From: Hoplostethus atlanticus
Taxonomy: Eukaryota; Chordata; Actinopteri; Trachichthyiformes; Trachichthyidae
Direction of reading: 5' to 3'
DNA: 64,000 nucleotides
Assembly: GCA_034670405.1 (NCBI GenBank)
Contig: JAXDDX010000010.1
Location: 7,571,001-7,635,000 of the forward strand
Part shown: piece after piece, positions 37,301 to 48,115 of the stretch
Layout: each line of letters begins with the position of its first letter
Position numbering within the stretch: the first letter of the stretch is position 1
Translations under genes and position numbers: made by a program
Notes under the pieces: model-generated
Told to the model about the DNA's origin: nothing
Seen by the model: the letters and a program-made list of their open reading frames with translations, nothing else
The model's database searches: none

Positions 37301-39574
37301 AGCAGTCATAGTGGCAGTGAGAGCCTTGTCCATTGTTGGTTCTATTTTTTTTTGTCTTGACTTTAATTTATTTCAGTTGGTTTGCTGAAACATGCAAGGC
37401 TCAGACTGCCCGCATTTGCCACCATATGTGGAATGACTGGATATGTCTTAATGTCTTAAGCAGTGGTAGCAGTTGGTCTTTATTAACACGAGGGACTGGG
37501 AAGTAATGGCAACCAAAATTCATCCCGGTTGGGGTTCCTTTATCCAGGGCTTAGGTGAAATATTGTGCTGCCTGAAGGGGGGTGAAACCTGGCCTGGGCA
37601 TCCTGCCAGGGCGTCTGAAGAGTAGTGTCAGTACCACTGTTGTTGTCCAGAGGCCAGGCCTTTCCTTGTTCCTGCTCCAGAACGCAGTCCAAAAGAGGCA
37701 TCCAACACAGAATCCACTCAGTCAAATCGACATCCTCATTCTTGCCTGTAGTACATGAGCCGTGGGCCCGCTGGCCAGCTAAGCACACTGTTGGTCTGAA
37801 ACACTCTGAGGTTTCTCCAAGAGGCTCCTGCCTGAAATACTGGAGAAGTAGGTCAGCTCTAATTGGGGGAACGAGGCGCACCTGTGCTGCGCTGCCAGGT
37901 GTCAAACGTGTCAATTGAGAAGTACTGGCCTTCACTGATCTCCCCCAGTGGCTGCCGGCCTCTGTACGACCTCTGTCCACGGTGATGAACATGTAGCACC
38001 TCAGTGGAGAACCAACAGGGTATTAGGGGCGCCACAGCATATATGTTTGTATATATCAGGGTTTTCCTTTATTTTTTTTTTTTTGGTGACCGGTAGCTGG
38101 AATCGTTCATACATTTTACCTATATTTTCAAACATTTAAAATGGGCCTTGTGCGAATAAGAAACAAGCTTCTTATTATCATTAAGTCTGACTAGTTTGTG
38201 CATCTACCTGTCGAAGAAAGAAAACTTGCTTACTTAGCACCTTACTACTTTCAGGTGAAAAATGAGGCAGGATGTTGGTGAGAAGTGTAAGGCGGGGCTT
38301 CTTATCTCATCCTTTAAGAGCCTGTACACCGACCATTTGTACTGATGAGCTCTGCATCACATACTCATTAATCACATCACACGCTTTTTCCTGTTTGCGT
38401 TTGCGTGCGCAGAAATATGTGGAAAACATTTCTAAATAATGGTCTATCTTGATCAGGATAAATTAGGCTGGGGACGTGCTTTAGGTAGCCAAGCAGGCAG
38501 CTATAGTAGTATGTGTGTCTGTATTGAATTAGTGGGTTAATGTGCTGCAAAATCTCCAACTTCAGAAGTGAATGATGGCTGGTGTGGCTTGGCAGCACCG
38601 AGGCTGAGGAGCACCACACCACCTTGGAGGCTCTTTGTGCCCTGGCAAAACCCTGATGTAAACATATGTGTGTGTGAATGAATATGTGTGAAAGGTTGAA
38701 CAAATGAAGCAAGCACTTTTGAACGCAGTGATACACACTTTCAGTTCTGATGGGCAGTGACAAGGAGAAGCCTCAGTATTTTTATCATATGGGACCATCC
38801 TGTTGCTGTTGCCTCTGTTGTTATCTGCTGCTGGAGGCGTTGTGTCACCACCCTCTATTACCACAGAAATACTGTAAATCTTTGCCTTGAGTCGTTTCTT
38901 GCTTTTATAAACTGGTGACACACGTTGTAATAAAAAAATAACACAAATGAACACAGAAACAAAGAAATCGTATTTTATCAGTAATAATTAGATATTATCT
39001 TCTGCCTAGCAACAGTAGCTAAGAATACCAGAATTAGTAATATTTAAAATTCTGCACTCAGTTATGTGTTGATTGGGTATTTCTCAACGGCTTCAATCAC
39101 ACCTCAGCCAATCAGAACTGCAGAAGGAACTATCTATTTTAAGAATTGCCTTTTCTGTCCCAGCCGCCTCAGGAGGAAGAGGAGGAGATGTCGACGAGCC
39201 CCGGCGTGTCAGAGTTTGTGAGCGACGCTTTCGACGTGATGGCCATCAACCAGGAGGACCTGAGAAAAGAGATGGAGCAGCTGGTGCTGGATAAGAAGGA
39301 GAGCCCCCCCTCTCCTGATGGTCAGCTACATTAGAGTTTCTCTCTTAATTCTCACCGCCAGTCACATGACACAGTTGGAAATATTTACTGTACTTATTAG
39401 GGTTTGACCAATATGGGTTTTGGAAGGCGGTTACGTTTGGATTCAAGCTGCTGAGAGACGATATTTTGTGCCAATAATGAGAAAGTTACAAGCTTCCCAC
39501 AGAGTTACATTTTTTGGCAGGGTAGAAAAGCCTCTGAAAGAGCATCATGGGACACTAAAACTGCATTGAAACCC

Positions 39575-39605
<31 letters not shown>

Positions 39606-40013
39606 CAACAATAATAACAATAATCAGAATCAATTCAGGTTAATGGTTCCCATAGATGACCAGTATAGTATTCCTCAATTCTACAATAAATATGTAACCA
39701 ATCAACCTGCATCATATCCATCATGTAGGGGGTAGACGACACTAACTGGCTGATATCTGTTTATGTTGTGTCGGTCATTTTGTCCTGCGGCCTGCTAGTT
39801 TGGCTAATCAAAGGTAAATTCATTACCTCACACCCAATCCCTCTCTCTTTCTGACTCCCCCCTCCCTCCCTTCCCCATTCAGAGGAGACAGCAGACTGGG
39901 AAAAGGAGCTGCAGCAGGAGCTTCAGGAGTATGAGGTGGTGACCGAGTCGGACAACAAAGACGACCAGTGGGATCAAGAGATTGAGAAGATGCTGCAGGC
40001 CGACAACAGCTAG
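33115..40013 (+). CDS. syap1: synapse-associated protein 1, BSD-domain protein (nine exons, complete)
   Basis: SYAP1 is a cytoplasmic/Golgi-associated BSD-domain protein linked to Akt signalling and synapses. Coding exons: 33115-33316, 33806-33924, 34167-34233, 34672-34745, 35369-35508, 35697-35848, 36456-36505, 39164-39320, 39893-40013. All phases agree and no stop interrupts the frame. The N-terminus [11 protein letters not shown] matches the family. Exon 2 encodes [18 protein letters not shown], exons 4-6 the BSD domain ([35 protein letters not shown]), exon 8 [14 protein letters not shown] and [17 protein letters not shown], and exon 9 the conserved end [19 protein letters not shown]. Intron 2 begins with GC, not GT (AAG|GCATGT at 33925), and ends in AG. 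The first in-frame ATG of the family N-terminus is at 33115; the open frame upstream is 5' UTR. Intron 7 (2.7 kb) holds a large inverted-repeat element. Confidence 0.97.
33515..33672 (+). pseudogene. decayed tandem copy of the syap1 exon 2 region
   Basis: CTGTTATATTTCTCCTATGC at 33520 repeats about 189 bp later as CTGTTACATTCCTCCTATGC. The similarity runs on through TTCCCCTT, GATTCATTTTCAGCTTTGCC versus TACATCTTCAGTTTTGCC, and CCAGTGCCAAGATAT versus CCAATGCCACCAAGAAGATAT. The upstream copy lacks the GACAG acceptor and the frame, so it is a dead partial exon inside intron 1. Confidence 0.8.
34270..34314. repeat. (TG)n microsatellite, syap1 intron 3
   Basis: Uninterrupted TG run beginning 37 nt downstream of the exon 3 donor. 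Confidence 0.95.
34316..34526. mobile_element. small non-autonomous Tc1/mariner-type element
   Basis: AGTACTATGCAAAAGTCTTA at 34316 is matched in inverse orientation by TAAGACTTTTGCACAGTACT ending at 34526, giving about 24-bp terminal inverted repeats around a 160-bp AT-rich core without a frame. This terminal sequence is typical of fish Tc1-like elements. It sits in syap1 intron 3 next to the TG run; TA occurs at or near both ends. Confidence 0.75.
36538..38040. mobile_element. 1.5 kb element with ~500-bp inverted arms, 4-bp target repeat
   Basis: 36542-37054 and 37512-38036 are near-identical reverse complements (ends TGTGGCGCCCC), separated by about 457 bp of unrelated sequence. GCAT is directly repeated at 36538-36541 and 38037-38040, as expected for a 4-bp target-site duplication. 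The element lies in syap1 intron 7. The arms contain frames of up to 150 codons (37540-37992, minus) with no recognised domain. Sola and Academ DNA transposons make about 4-bp duplications, but no transposase remains to assign a family. Confidence 0.9.
39574..39603. repeat. (AAT)n microsatellite, syap1 intron 8
   Basis: Uninterrupted AAT trinucleotide run. Confidence 0.9.
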
Positions 40014-40515
40014 ACTGCTAGCGTCTATCCTCCGTACAGTCACTGATCTGGCCCCTACAGGACGACTAGCGACCAATACTGCACAACCGGAGTACATTTC
40101 TGATTTCCCTCCAATGAGATTACCATGTGTCGACTTGTATTCATCCTCCCATAACAGATACAAGTTTAGGTATGATTATAGCAAGGTTGGGAGCAACCTC
40201 TGCTGGAAACGTAATGGTGATGTTCAACAGGCGGTTTTATTGCTCCAGTCTGAGCTAGTCTGGCTTCTTTGCTTTCCCTTACCTTTTTCATGAGTTACAT
40301 GTACTGAAGAGGAAAGCAGCTAGAGGGCGCTCCGGTACAAGTGCCAGGTATTTTATTCTGGTGGGGGGCCTGTTGTGTTGGAAGTTAGAGATCTACAGTT
40401 TGTTTCAGCTGCTGCTTTCTGGTAGTTTGTACAGTAAAGTCTGTAGTATAGTAACAGTACGGTAGTCAAATGTAAAGTTCCATTTCTGTAAATAAAGCAG
40501 ATTCTGACACGTCAC
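40014..40515 (+). terminator. syap1: syap1 3' UTR and polyadenylation signal
   Basis: AATAAA at 40491-40496 lies 478 nt after the syap1 stop. A second AATAAA occurs near 40636. The 3' end is therefore probably around 40.51 kb. Confidence 0.7.
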
Positions 40516-41428
40516 GGTCCTCACAACACCATTTTCATTCAGCATTTCCTGATTTCATTTTGAGAATGTGAGCATCTATCCCTTGTTTCTCTGCAGCTGA
40601 AATACTGTAAACAATCTGTTTTGTATTTTCCCTTAATAAATAATCATCTATGGATCACGTTTATACATATGTGGTGGGCAGTATGAGCCCAGGGACGCTA
40701 CCTATGAAGTTGAAGGAAAGGGGTGTCCGTTTTCACATGGCACAAAAGTTAATTTTGGTAATCGGATACCAAGATGTACCAAGCTTGACCCCTTTGTGTT
40801 AATTGTGTACTTTATTTGATTTCTTTATCATTTTCATTTACACACCTCTATTTCTTTGTGTTCATTCATTCATTGATGCAAGGCTTATATCAACATAGAC
40901 TGTGATTATCTCCCTTGACCATAAAATGCAAAATCAGCATTTAATACTCTTTGAATCAAAACTCTCTGACTATGAAAAAGGAGTCGTCATAATAGGTTAT
41001 TCTTAAAGGTGCTGAGTGATAATACCTCAAATTCAAGACCTTCCTATCCCTCGACCCCTCGTCCATTTCTGAATACACTCAACTTACTCAAAAGTATATT
41101 TCAGAACAACAACAATCAAATATATAAACTTTTTTATCTGAAAGCTCTACATACTGTCTAGTGCGTCACCCCCCAGTCAGAGGAGCCCAGGTTTGATCCC
41201 CGCTGTGGCCAGACCTGCCAAAGAATCCTTCCGGGGGATGAATAAACTACAGCAAAAACATTCAAATAATGAGCTGCAAAGCTTTTCCTTGTTGCGTAAC
41301 AGAGGTCTACTAACACCTCAATTGCTATTTACACTAGCTGTGTAAACCACCAGATCACCTGTAATCCACTAGATAATTCCGGTACTATACTTAGACTTTT
41401 CCTTTATGGGACACCAGAAGGAAATGGG
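40516..41428. other. intergenic DNA, no gene recognised
   Basis: No coding frame of interest. GGTTTGATCCCCGCTGTGG near 41190 resembles a tRNA-derived B box and may mark an old SINE. Confidence 0.45.
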
Positions 41429-41815
41429 CTTATTCAGGGTTCCCATGAGCCTTGAAAATCCTTTGAGGTTGAAGTTTGAAAATAAAATGAGCCCTTGAAT
41501 GTTTTTGAAAATGAATGGATGGCCTTGAAAGCACCAGATTTTTCTATTAAAATGTAGCATCAGTATGCCTCAGCTCCCTGGACCTCCCTCTGTCCTAGGA
41601 TCAACACTTCACATGCTGAGGAAGACTCTGATGGATATTTGCGTTGCTATAGCAATGGTTTGAAAATGAATGATTTCACCTGGATTTTTTGACCTGACAT
41701 GAGAAAAAATGAAGCCTGATTAATTAAGTCTAATTTACCCCAGAACATGTCAATTTCACCAAACAATCATTAAAAGTCCTTGAATTTGATGTGATGTGTG
41801 GGAGCCCTGCTTATT
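41429..41815. mobile_element. small MITE with CAGGGYTCCCA termini
   Basis: CAGGGTTCCCATGAG at 41435 and the reverse complement CAGGGCTCCCACAC at 41809 form the ends; both sides continue with related CTTGAA and CCTTTGA/TCCTTGA blocks. CTTATT is directly repeated just outside (41429-41434, 41810-41815). The 375-bp body has no transposase. The CAGGG end is common in hAT elements, but hAT makes 8-bp duplications, so the family is open. Confidence 0.7.
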
Positions 41816-41849
41816 ATAGAAGGAGAAAGGATTCAGGGGATCTCTTATA

Positions 41850-41995
41850 TGTTGGCCAGTCTTCCCCTGTAGGGAATTTCTCCACAGGGAGGTCAGAGGT
41901 CAGCTGCAGAACCAGCACCCCTGGAGCTGGTAGGGATTCAGCATCTTGCACAAAGACACCTCAGCAGGGGGGATGTTTAACGGTGATGGAAAGAC
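41850..41995. repeat. dispersed teleost repeat, family A copy 2
   Basis: Shares with 23955-24190 the ordered blocks GAGGTCAGAGGTCAGCTGCA, GAACCAGCACCCCTGGAGCT, GGTAGGGATTCAGC, AAGACACC and the following GATGTTT. Confidence 0.6.
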
Positions 41996-42606
41996 GTTTT
42001 TTCATGGCATATTGGTTCCAGGCAATACCTTTTTTGAATAAACTCAGATCCAGAGATGTCTTTCTTTATGGATGCGAGAGCAAGATACTGTTATTTTCCG
42101 CTTTAGATATCGCCCCGCATTCTCCAAACTGAAAGAGACAGGTATCTGATGAAAGGTGTGGCTACGAGGCGAAAGGATGAAGGCGGGAGAGAAGAAAGTA
42201 GAGGGCAAAGAGAGAGAGTGAGTAAATCAGTATGGAATGATGGATGTTTTTTTTCCCCTGTAGGAAGCCTGTAATCTGGTAGCTGAATGAGACAAACACA
42301 TCGCTGTCTTTGTGCCAGCCAGACGGCCAGGCTTGTCGCTACACGTTCTCACATCTCTGGCAGAATGGGGGAAACAGATGGCGCGTTGTCTGGAGCGGCA
42401 ACACAGTTCCCATCACAATAAAAGTGAATTGGGGAGTAAATACTTTGATTGGGAATTGCATATTGGCAATCAATACATCAATCTATATGATAATGTGCCT
42501 AGCTATGTCTGCGTCGCTTTCCCCTCCCCTCCCCCCCTCTTCAGTTTGTGTGTCCGTGGTCAAGAATAATCAGTTCAAAGAAGAGATGTTTCTCTTCATC
42601 TTGGTG

Positions 42607-42613
<7 letters not shown>

Positions 42614-42682
<69 letters not shown>
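42614..42682. repeat. (TC)n-(CA)n compound microsatellite
   Basis: TC run to 42654, then CA run to 42682. Confidence 0.95.
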
Positions 42683-42686
<4 letters not shown>

Positions 42687-42869
42687 TCCCTATCACAGCA
42701 TCACATCAGGGGTCCACCAGCTGGTTGCTAACAGGACACCCAGTGGTCGCCATGGTGACAAAGCCTGGCAGATGAGGACCTGTGTGTGTGTGTGTGTGTG
42801 TTTGATTTATTGTCTGTGTGCGTGATGTTCATTTAACAACCTTTTAATAATGCAGCAAGGAGGGCCTCT

Positions 42870-42894
42870 GTGTGTGTGTGTGTGTGTGTGTGTG
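42870..42894. repeat. (GT)n microsatellite
   Basis: Short GT run; a similar one lies at 42783-42801. Confidence 0.9.
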
Positions 42895-43505
42895 TACGTG
42901 TCTGCCAGTGTATAAGGGCTGACAGATTTCAAACAACCCGTTCTTCACCACTTCCTCTGTCTGCATGTGGGCCAGACAGCAGAGCAAGTATACTCTGAGG
43001 TAACACTGTTGAGCCCATTAATGGGAAGATGATGTATGAATGGGAAGTGGTTTCTGGATGTCACAACACACTGCAAATTGAGTTGTTTCCTTTTTACCCA
43101 TTCAGACTATTGTTGTACATGAATATAGAAAGGTTGTAATGGTGCACAGGCCTGGGCGAGGCTAGCACAATAATATTCTCATAATATTCCTACAGAGACT
43201 GTAGTGTGGCTGTGGTATAGTCAATGGTGAGATTATTACTATAGGATTTTAGCATGGTGGAATTTGTGTCCCATTGTAGCTGCATGATATTTTAACACTA
43301 GAAATGCACAGTAGAAAGAGAAGGCAAACACACCGTTAGTTAAAGGAGGGAATTATAATCATGGTTTTTATTTCCTGGCTTGATTTTGAAAATCTGACGA
43401 CAGCTTGGCCTTTCTAGTGTTAAAGAAAAGATGATTTATTATAAGATTGCTATATTTCTTTTTTGTCAGGGTGACTGTGAGATTCTGTCCAACATTTCTC
43501 TGACA

Positions 43506-43508
<3 letters not shown>

Positions 43509-43538
<30 letters not shown>
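43509..43538. repeat. (GT)n microsatellite
   Basis: Uninterrupted GT run. Confidence 0.95.
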
Positions 43539-43539
<1 letters not shown>

Positions 43540-44131
43540 TATGTAATCTCTTGCCAGGCTCTGGGAGGGACGAGGACAGATAGAGAAGAAAGTAGAGGAG
43601 AGGGTGGGGAAAGGGAGAACGAGCGAGGAGTATAGGTGGGAAAATTGGGTCTCAGACTATCAGACTATCTGTGGTTTGCCGCCTCCCAGGCAACTTGCCA
43701 GCCCTAGTGTTATTGTGCACCAACCCCAAGCAAACACTATTGTTAATACTAGACCCGGGAACTGGGTAGAGGGGAATTTCCTTCAAAAACATGGAGATTG
43801 TAAGCTTGAAAATGGCCTTGTACCAGTTATCGTGTCTGGCAATGTGTAGGTATGTCTGCGGGAGGCTGGAATGAAAAGACCAGACCTCTGAAGAACAGAA
43901 ATGCAATTGCAAACCGTGTTGCTGCTGTGGCGTGAAAAAAGGGTTTGTCTCAACCCATGGAGAACCCTCCTTCAACTGGAATTAAGACATGAAAAAGAAA
44001 AAGGGTTTTCACATGACAGCGGCGATAGATCAGAGAAGTATAGCGACTTTAGTGCCTTGCAGAAGGAGTGGCATAAATTCTCCCCGGGGGCTCTCAATGA
44101 AGAATTTGATATCTGTACCTTCTGGTTGTGG

Positions 44132-44163
44132 TAATACAACTACTCCTCGTGGTAGTTGTATTA
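44132..44163. repeat. 12-bp perfect hairpin
   Basis: TAATACAACTAC at 44132-44143 and GTAGTTGTATTA at 44152-44163 are exact reverse complements with an 8-nt loop. No associated gene. Confidence 0.8.
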
Positions 44164-45699
44164 TCTGTAAATGAATACTTGCACCGTCTAGACGTATAGA
44201 GGCGCCTCTGTTGTAGCTTTACCTGTGACTTTATGGTCCTGTTACCTTATCAGGAGTACGCCATCGCTGTAAAATACTGTAAATATGTGTTCAGATATGG
44301 GTCATATTCTCTTTGTATGTTCCATGTATTTCACCACCCTTCTGTGCAGGGAATCATGGGTATTTAAGATGGCGTCCATGTATGTTTGCATTAAGTCTTA
44401 TACCTTCACTTTTTATCGTTGGTGCATTAAAGAAGCATTGAACCCTACCAGTTTCACCTTTGTGCACACCACCACAGCACTTGGAATCAAAGGGGCGGAA
44501 AATAGCATCTTCACACCTACTGCAGGGACTGTAATTTGGATTGAGGTCAAAAGGCAACACAGAAATTGGTTCCCGTGTCGCTGCAGACCCAATAATTGTA
44601 ATATATGTGAGCGAAAACCCTGTAAACGTGTTGTTGTCATGGTGACTACTGCCCTGTCGCCTATGACCACGCTGTGCAGTCATTAAAACTGTAGTGAATG
44701 TGACCATGTGACCTCAAAACGCTGTGAGGCCTCTGTCAGCTTCTTTTTTACTGCAAAAAACCATAAGAGGCCTCAATGTGGAGGGCAGGTTCTTGTATTT
44801 CTATTCTCATGAGGTCCTCACGAGGCTCTTCTTCTTCTTTAAAGGGGGCTAGCTTATTGTTAGAATGTGGAATTAGGGTTAAGATTAGAATTGTTGCCGC
44901 CACATCCTGGTTTCAAATCCTGCCCAGGAGCTTTTGTCACATGTCATCTTTCCTCTCTCTCCCCGTCTTTCATGTCTTGCTACTTTTCACAAAAATGCCA
45001 AAAAGATTAGGGTAAGGGTTAACATTTGGCGTGTACTGTAAAGGGTTAGGCGTCAGTATATAGTCCATGCAAGGTCCTCACAAGTACAGTAAAAAGTGTG
45101 TGTGCGTGTGTGTCCCGGGATACAATGTCTCATTGTTATTACCTTTGGCAGCGTCAAATAGTAAGGGTCGGGGAAAGTGTGTTTCCCCTCACTTAGCGAC
45201 TTCTTTACTCAGTTATATAAAGACCATTTATGGGCAGAAACCTGCACCAATGACACAATGTGATATTTGTCCAAAATAGCAGAAAAGGCTTTGACAGATT
45301 TGAGCAAATTTGCTTTGGGATATTATTCTTCAGAGGTTGCTGGTGGCAAACCATAATTGCAGGATGTTAGATCGACCGCCGAGAGGCTGAATCACAAAAA
45401 AGCCGCGTTGTGTTTCCTGTCAGGCCTACGCTCCTGCAACTTGACCGGCCTGCTGCGTGAGCGCGCAACAAAAGCATTCATACCTTCAGAGATCCCTTTG
45501 ACCGTATATGGCTCTTCCGGTGGGGGGATCGTATTACACAGCTCGGATGCTAAGATACATTGTTGCCCGGCGAGCACAAGCATTTCTGATCTGCTGCACC
45601 TTGCCCTCTAAACGCTTCATGTGTGATGATGGGGGAGGCGGGGGCGGGGGAGCTCCGCCAGCCACCATATCTGGTATAGTCTGGAGATGGATGATAAGA

Positions 45700-45701
<2 letters not shown>

Positions 45702-45760
<59 letters not shown>
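45702..45760. repeat. (CT)n microsatellite
   Basis: Uninterrupted CT run of about 59 bp. Confidence 0.95.
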
Positions 45761-45765
<5 letters not shown>

Positions 45766-45857
45766 GTCACCCTATTCGCTGATTCCAAACCACACCTATC
45801 ATCACCAAGATAGTGGGCCTTTTATTACCAAAGCCTACACAACAGACAAATGCTTCT

Positions 45858-45858
<1 letters not shown>

Positions 45859-45901
<43 letters not shown>
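45859..45901. repeat. (CA)n microsatellite
   Basis: Uninterrupted CA run of about 43 bp. Confidence 0.95.
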
Positions 45902-45903
<2 letters not shown>

Positions 45904-46538
45904 CCACTAGAGAAGACAGTTGAACAGAAGAAAGGCGCCAGGTGCTCCGGTTCTTTCTCTCCCTTCTCTCCCCTCCTTTTCCTCCCTCCCTCCCTCTTCC
46001 AGGCACGTTCCTCTCTCATCCTTCTTTCTCTTTAGCAGATACCAGTGGATATTAGCCTTGATTTAACCCTCCTGATGTCTTCACATTCTGTATACACCTC
46101 GTGTCCTCCGGGTCAAAATGACCCGCCTTCACTAAACCCCCAAAATAAAGCAATTTTAAACACCAAATCTTTTTTGCCTGAAGAAACAATTTGTCATTCA
46201 CCACAAATTGTGTGAATACCTGAGTTTAACCTCTTCACATGGCAGAAAGACTGCATTTATTCAGGAGACACCACTCGTTTCTATGACACTGTCAAATGTT
46301 TTCTTTGTATATTATTTTTTACTGTATATGTGGTAAGCAATATTTGTGTAGTATTTCTATAGCCTAACAAAGTAGCAGAAATGGGCAAAAAGTAGTTTTG
46401 AATGCATTTTTATTTATCCCAATAAGTCAGTTATTTTATTTTATTTTTTGCCAGTGAACAATGTAATAAAATATACAAAACAAAAATGTGAACATGTGAA
46501 CCAAACAACATAACTCAGTCAGCTAATTAGCACATGTA

Positions 46539-48115
46539 GATTCAAGATTCAAGATTCAAGGAGTTTAATTGTCACATACACACACGAGGTGTGTAGTGAA
46601 ATGCAAAGTGGCAATGCTCAGCAGAAATGTGCAAAATAACAGGTACACACTATTTACAATAAACCAACACACTATTTACAATATTTAAGAGCTCTATATA
46701 AAAAAACAACACAATATTTACAATAAGAGCACTTTATAAAAAAATATAGTAAAAAAAGGGAAAATTGTATGTGTAATATAAATTATAAATTATGTGTAGT
46801 CTTTACCTAAGTGTGTGTGTGCATAAGAGGGGCAGTGTGTGTGTCTTGGTGGGGGCCCTGGTGAGGTCGGAGTTCACAGTCCTGATGGCCTGAGGAAAGA
46901 AACTCCGTCTCAGTCTCTCTGTTTTTGCAGCGTGACTACGGAGGCGCTTGCCTGACCGCAGCAGCTGAAACAGTCCGTTGTTGGGGTGGTGAGGATCCTT
47001 CATGATCCTGCAGGCTCTGGTTCTGCACCTCCTGGTGTACAAGTCCTGCAGGGTGGGGAGTGTAATTCCAATAGTGCACTCGGCCGAACGCACTACTCTC
47101 TGCAGAGCCTTCCTGTCCTGAGCGGAGCTGTTGCCAAACCAGGCAGTGATGCTTCCTGTCAGGATGCTCTCCACAGCTCCAGAGTAGAAGGACTGAAGGA
47201 TCCTCCGGGAGACTTTGAATTTCCTCAGTTGCCTGAGGTGGTAAAGGCGCTGCCTCGCCTTTCTCACCAGAGTGTCAGTGTGTGTGGACCATGTCAGATC
47301 TTCGGTGATGTGGACTCCCAGGTATTTATACCTGCTCACCCTCTCCACAGTATTCCCATTAATCCCCAGTGGTGAGTACGTCCTCTGTTGTTGTGTCCTC
47401 CTAAAGTCCACAATCAGCTCCTTAGTTTTGGTGACATTCAGGAGGAGGCTGTTGTCCTGGCACCAGAGTGACAGATCAGCAACTTCCTCCAGGTAGGCCT
47501 TCTCGTCGTTGTTGGAGATCAGGCCCACCACCACTGTGTCATCCGCAAACTTAATGATGGTGTTGGAGCTGAACCTGGCCACACAGTCATGTGTGTACAG
47601 GGAGTACAGTAGGGGGCTGAGGACGCAACCTTGGGGGGATCCTGTGTTCAGGGTGAGGGGGTTGGAGGTGTGTCTGCCCACCCTGACCACCTGGGGCCTG
47701 GCGGTCAGGAAGTCCAGGATCCAGGCACACAGGGGGGTGTTCAGTCCCAGCTCAATCAACTTGCCAGCCAGTCTGGTGGGGACTATGGTATTGAAAGCTG
47801 AACTATAGTCAATGAACAGCAGTCTCACATAGCCCCCCTTCCGGCTGTCCAGATGAGAGAGTGTGGTGTGCAGTACCTGGGAGACAGCATCATCCGTGGA
47901 TCTGTTGGGACGATAAGCAAACTGCAGCGGGTCCATGGAGCAAGGGAGGAAGGCGCAGATGTAGTCCTTAATCAGCCTCTCGAAGCATTTCATGACCACC
48001 GAGGTGAGGGCCACCGGTCGGTAGTCATTCAAGCATGCTGGAGAAGCATTCTTGGGCACAGGGACAATAGTGGATCTCTTGAAGCAGGCGGGGACCACAG
48101 ACTCAGCCAGGGCAG
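46539..48115 (-). mobile_element. 5'-truncated L2 LINE inserted in the piggyBac gene
   Basis: The minus-strand frame contains reverse-transcriptase motifs: [56 protein letters not shown] (catalytic box, near 47545), YLGVHI and, at the C-terminus, LQDLYTRRC and [13 protein letters not shown]. The 3' end is an AT-rich tail closing with GATTCAAG repeats (46539-46561), typical of fish L2. The N-terminal endonuclease is absent, so the copy is 5' truncated at about 48.11 kb. It has no stop within its coding part and sits in the same orientation as the transposase. Confidence 0.9.

Larger units (their letters stand above)
41996..46060. other. intergenic DNA rich in microsatellites
   Basis: No gene recognised. 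Contains many dinucleotide runs (listed separately) and a TATAGG-type repeat piece near 43160-43260. Overlapping frames on both strands at 44285-44707 are 133 and 117 codons long with no domain that I recognise. Confidence 0.5.

Noticed and set aside
36534-37992. Frames of 96-150 codons in inverted orientation
   Set aside because: They are the two arms of the inverted-repeat element; the same frame on each arm reflects arm identity, not two genes, and has no known domain.
45534-45813. Arg-Glu / Ser-Leu repeat frames
   Set aside because: Translation of the (CT)n microsatellite.
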